Source: DAOTTI01 sp034437795
Lineage (GTDB): Bacteria; Chloroflexota; UBA11872; UBA12225
Direction of reading: 5' to 3'
Assembly (NCBI GenBank): GCA_034437795.1
Contig: DAOTTI010000133.1
Location: forward strand, 1-15,890
Length of the DNA: 15,890 bases
The notes beneath the pieces were generated by a model. The model ran no database searches. It was not told the origin of the DNA and saw nothing but the letters and a program-made list of their open reading frames with translations. The translations under genes and the position numbers were made by a program. Below, piece after piece: positions 14,607 through 15,890 of this stretch; positions within the stretch are counted from its first letter, which is position 1, and each line of letters starts with the position of its first letter.

Positions 14607-15503
14607 TCAGGCGGCCTGGCCGGCGCCGGCCGCGAGAAAGGCGTCGACCACGTCGGGATCGAACTGGGTGCCACGCCCCCGCTTCAGCTCGTCAAGGGCG
14701 GCCTCCGGTGGGAGCGCGGGGCGGTATGGCCGGTCGGTAGTCATGGCATCATAGGCATCGGCCACCGCCACTACGCGGCCGGGGAGGGGGATGGCGTCTC
14801 CCTTCAGCCGTCGGGGGTAGCCGGTGCCATCCCAGCGCTCGTGGTGGGTGGCGACCGCTTCTAGGGCGGGGCCGAGAAAGGTGATGCCGGCCAGCAGCTG
14901 GCGCCCGACGAGCGGGTGGCGCTGCACGAGGCGCCACTCGCGGCGAGAGAGGGGCCCGCGCTTCCCAAGGATGAGGTCGGGGACGGCGATCTTGCCCACA
15001 TCGTGGAGCACCGCCCCGCACTCCAGGTAGCGCCGCTCGTCGCCGCTGATCCCCAGGCGCTCCGCGATGCAGGCGCTGTAATAGCGCACCCGCTCCACGT
15101 GGCCACCGGTATAGGCGTCTCGGGTCTCGACGGCCTTGGCCAGGACGGTGATCGTTTCGACGTAGGCCTGGTCCAGCTGGGCGGCCAGATCCAGCACCTT
15201 GTGGTGCATGGCGCGGAAGTCGTCCAGGACGCGCCGGTGCTGGGCCGCCAGGCGCTCTCGCTGCTGGCGCTCCAGGGCGGCGATTGAGGCGAGCTGCTCG
15301 ATGGCGCGGGCGAGGGCGTTGGCCTGGAGGCAGATCGACGCCAGATAGGCGCGGAAGGTTGCCGGATCAGCCAGGCCTGCCGGTCTCGCCCCTCGCGACC
15401 GTGGGCCGCCTCGTTGTCCTGCCACGACGACTGCCACCGCCGGCCGGGGCCGCCCGTCTCCGGCCGGCCGCGGCTCTTGAGAGGGAACGAGAGGCGGAGA
15501 CAA
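14607..15503 (-). CDS. HD-GYP domain phosphodiesterase (cyclic di-GMP type)
   Basis: The C-terminal part (about 112-290) of this 298-residue protein is an HD-GYP domain, which hydrolyses cyclic di-GMP. It shows DAYTGGHVERV (H135), LHDVGKIAVPD (H167, D168, K171), RHPLVG (H196), THHERWDGTGYP (H220, H221, D225; GYP 228-230), KGDAIPLPGRVVAVADAYDAM (D249; split motif, not continuous in function) and TDRPYR. All main metal ligands are present, so it should be active. A helical segment at about 47-110, rich in Ala/Leu/Gln/Arg, looks like a signalling coiled coil. No GAF, PAS or receiver domain precedes it. The first 45 residues are Pro/Arg/Gly-rich and poorly supported. The TTG at 15503 is the farthest start in this frame, and it lacks a clear ribosome binding site. 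GTG codons at 15437 or 15425 are plausible alternatives. Confidence 0.85.
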   Translation of the reverse strand: MSPPLVPSQEPRPAGDGRPRPAVAVVVAGQRGGPRSRGARPAGLADPATFRAYLASICLQANALARAIEQLASIAALERQQRERLAAQHRRVLDDFRAMHHKVLDLAAQLDQAYVETITVLAKAVETRDAYTGGHVERVRYYSACIAERLGISGDERRYLECGAVLHDVGKIAVPDLILGKRGPLSRREWRLVQRHPLVGRQLLAGITFLGPALEAVATHHERWDGTGYPRRLKGDAIPLPGRVVAVADAYDAMTTDRPYRPALPPEAALDELKRGRGTQFDPDVVDAFLAAGAGQAA

Positions 15504-15558
15504 AAAGTGATGGGCCCCGGCGAGGATGGTCGAAGAGACGGATCGTGCCGTGCTTTGT

Positions 15559-15590
15559 CCGGCGCCTGACCGGATTTTGACCGGCGCCTG
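15559..15590. promoter_or_regulatory. Interlocked short direct repeats upstream of the small ORF
   Basis: CCGGCGCCTG occurs at 15559-15568 and 15581-15590, 22 bp apart. TGACCGG occurs at 15567-15573 and 15578-15584, 11 bp apart, about one helical turn. They lie between the divergent HD-GYP gene and the small membrane ORF, and could be binding sites for a regulator. Confidence 0.35.
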
Positions 15591-15605
15591 CCAGAGTAGG
15601 GGGAG

Positions 15606-15680
15606 ATGCTAGACGTGCTGCTGGCGGCGCTGGCCGCCTTCATCCTGATCGGGTTCTCCTGCTACGCCCAGGTGCGATAG
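15606..15680 (+). CDS. Tiny single-pass membrane ORF (KdpF-like in size and shape)
   Basis: This 24-codon ORF starts MLDVLLAAL and ends FSCYAQVR. It is one uninterrupted hydrophobic helix with an acidic residue at position 3 and an Arg at the end, so it would span the membrane once. The AGGGGGAG right before the ATG is a strong Shine-Dalgarno sequence, although only a few bases away. In length and pattern it resembles KdpF, the roughly 29-residue stabilising subunit of the Kdp potassium ATPase. The C-terminal RPE.F often seen in KdpF is missing, however, and no kdpA follows in the remaining 210 bases. It may therefore be an orphan, an unrelated small membrane protein, or chance. It is divergent from the HD-GYP gene, and a GC palindrome follows its stop. 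Confidence 0.42.
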   Translation: MLDVLLAALAAFILIGFSCYAQVR

Positions 15681-15685
15681 CCTGG

Positions 15686-15701
15686 CCCCGCCGCGGCGGG
15701 G
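15686..15701. terminator. GC palindrome after the small ORF
   Basis: CCCCGCCGCGGCGGGG is a perfect 16-bp palindrome five bases beyond the TAG. It lacks a T-run, so it is a weak intrinsic terminator candidate. Confidence 0.35.
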
Positions 15702-15776
15702 CGCGCGCGCTGTATCAAGCACCACTTGCAGCGTTCTCAGGTGCGGGCAGCACGTCCGGCGCAGCGGCCGCAGCAG

Positions 15777-15890
15777 ACGTCACCCCCTTCGGTCGGGGCC
15801 GCGCCGGGAGAGGAGGACCTCACCCCCTTCGGCCGGGGCCAAGCCGCACGGTGGGGCGAAGTGGCGCAGGGGTGCGGCTTGGCCCCGCCG
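15777..15890. repeat. Intergenic hairpin-repeat cluster (copy 4) with 16-bp inverted repeat
   Basis: GTCACCCCCTTCGGTCGGGG begins at 15779, and a second CTCACCCCCTTCGG unit starts at 15819. The end holds a perfect 16-bp inverted repeat CGGGGCCAAGCCGCAC (15834-15849) / GTGCGGCTTGGCCCCG (15872-15887) over a 22-base loop. It continues beyond the window. Confidence 0.75.

Noticed and set aside
15606..15890. Start of a kdp potassium-pump operon
   Set aside because: The small ORF is followed by a palindrome and repeat DNA rather than kdpA within the window.

Overview
The window is very GC-rich bacterial DNA with tightly spaced genes on both strands. The gaps between several genes hold C/G-rich hairpin repeats. 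A fused heme A synthase/heme O synthase, caa3-type oxidase accessory genes, GTG/TTG starts and intergenic repeats of the 'CTCACCCCCTAGCCCCC' type point to a Chloroflexota-like organism, perhaps near Thermomicrobia, with aerobic respiration. That placement is an inference, because no rRNA or marker phylogeny is available here. The PBP1A gene shows that the cell makes peptidoglycan.

Layout from left to right. Bases 1-1132: an OmpR/PhoB-type winged-helix regulator, open toward the left edge, followed by a double-BON-domain protein. Bases 1192-1467 (-): a small four-cysteine protein. Bases 1468-2029: repeats only. Bases 2030-3394 (-): an FAD amine oxidase. Bases 3395-3731: a spacer with a 29-bp direct repeat. 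Bases 3732-6041 (-): a Zn/Cd/Pb-type P1B ATPase with a His-rich N-terminus, divergent from a zinc-dependent phospholipase C-like protein (6087-6920). Bases 6921-7277: hairpin repeats. Bases 7278-8186 (-): a multi-pass membrane protein with a C-terminal cytochrome c domain. Bases 8187-8656: hairpin repeats. Bases 8657-10630: the CtaA-CtaB fusion. Bases 10814-11236 (-): a DUF420 membrane protein. Bases 11340-11993: orotate phosphoribosyltransferase. Bases 12237-14303: a class A penicillin-binding protein. Bases 14304-14606: hairpin repeats. Bases 14607-15503 (-): an HD-GYP phosphodiesterase. Bases 15606-15680: a tiny membrane ORF. The window ends in another hairpin repeat.

The clearest functional theme is terminal-oxidase biogenesis at about 7.3-11.2 kb. 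The fusion converts protoheme to heme O and then heme A. The DUF420 protein and the membrane-anchored cytochrome c are typical companions of aa3/caa3 oxidases, although no oxidase subunit itself is present. The ATPase and the four-cysteine protein suggest metal handling. The other genes look like unlinked housekeeping or signalling genes.

I found no CRISPR array, transposase, phage gene, tRNA or rRNA, and no convincing new multi-gene system. The most unusual material is the family of related intergenic hairpin repeats, the multi-pass cytochrome c and the 24-residue membrane ORF.
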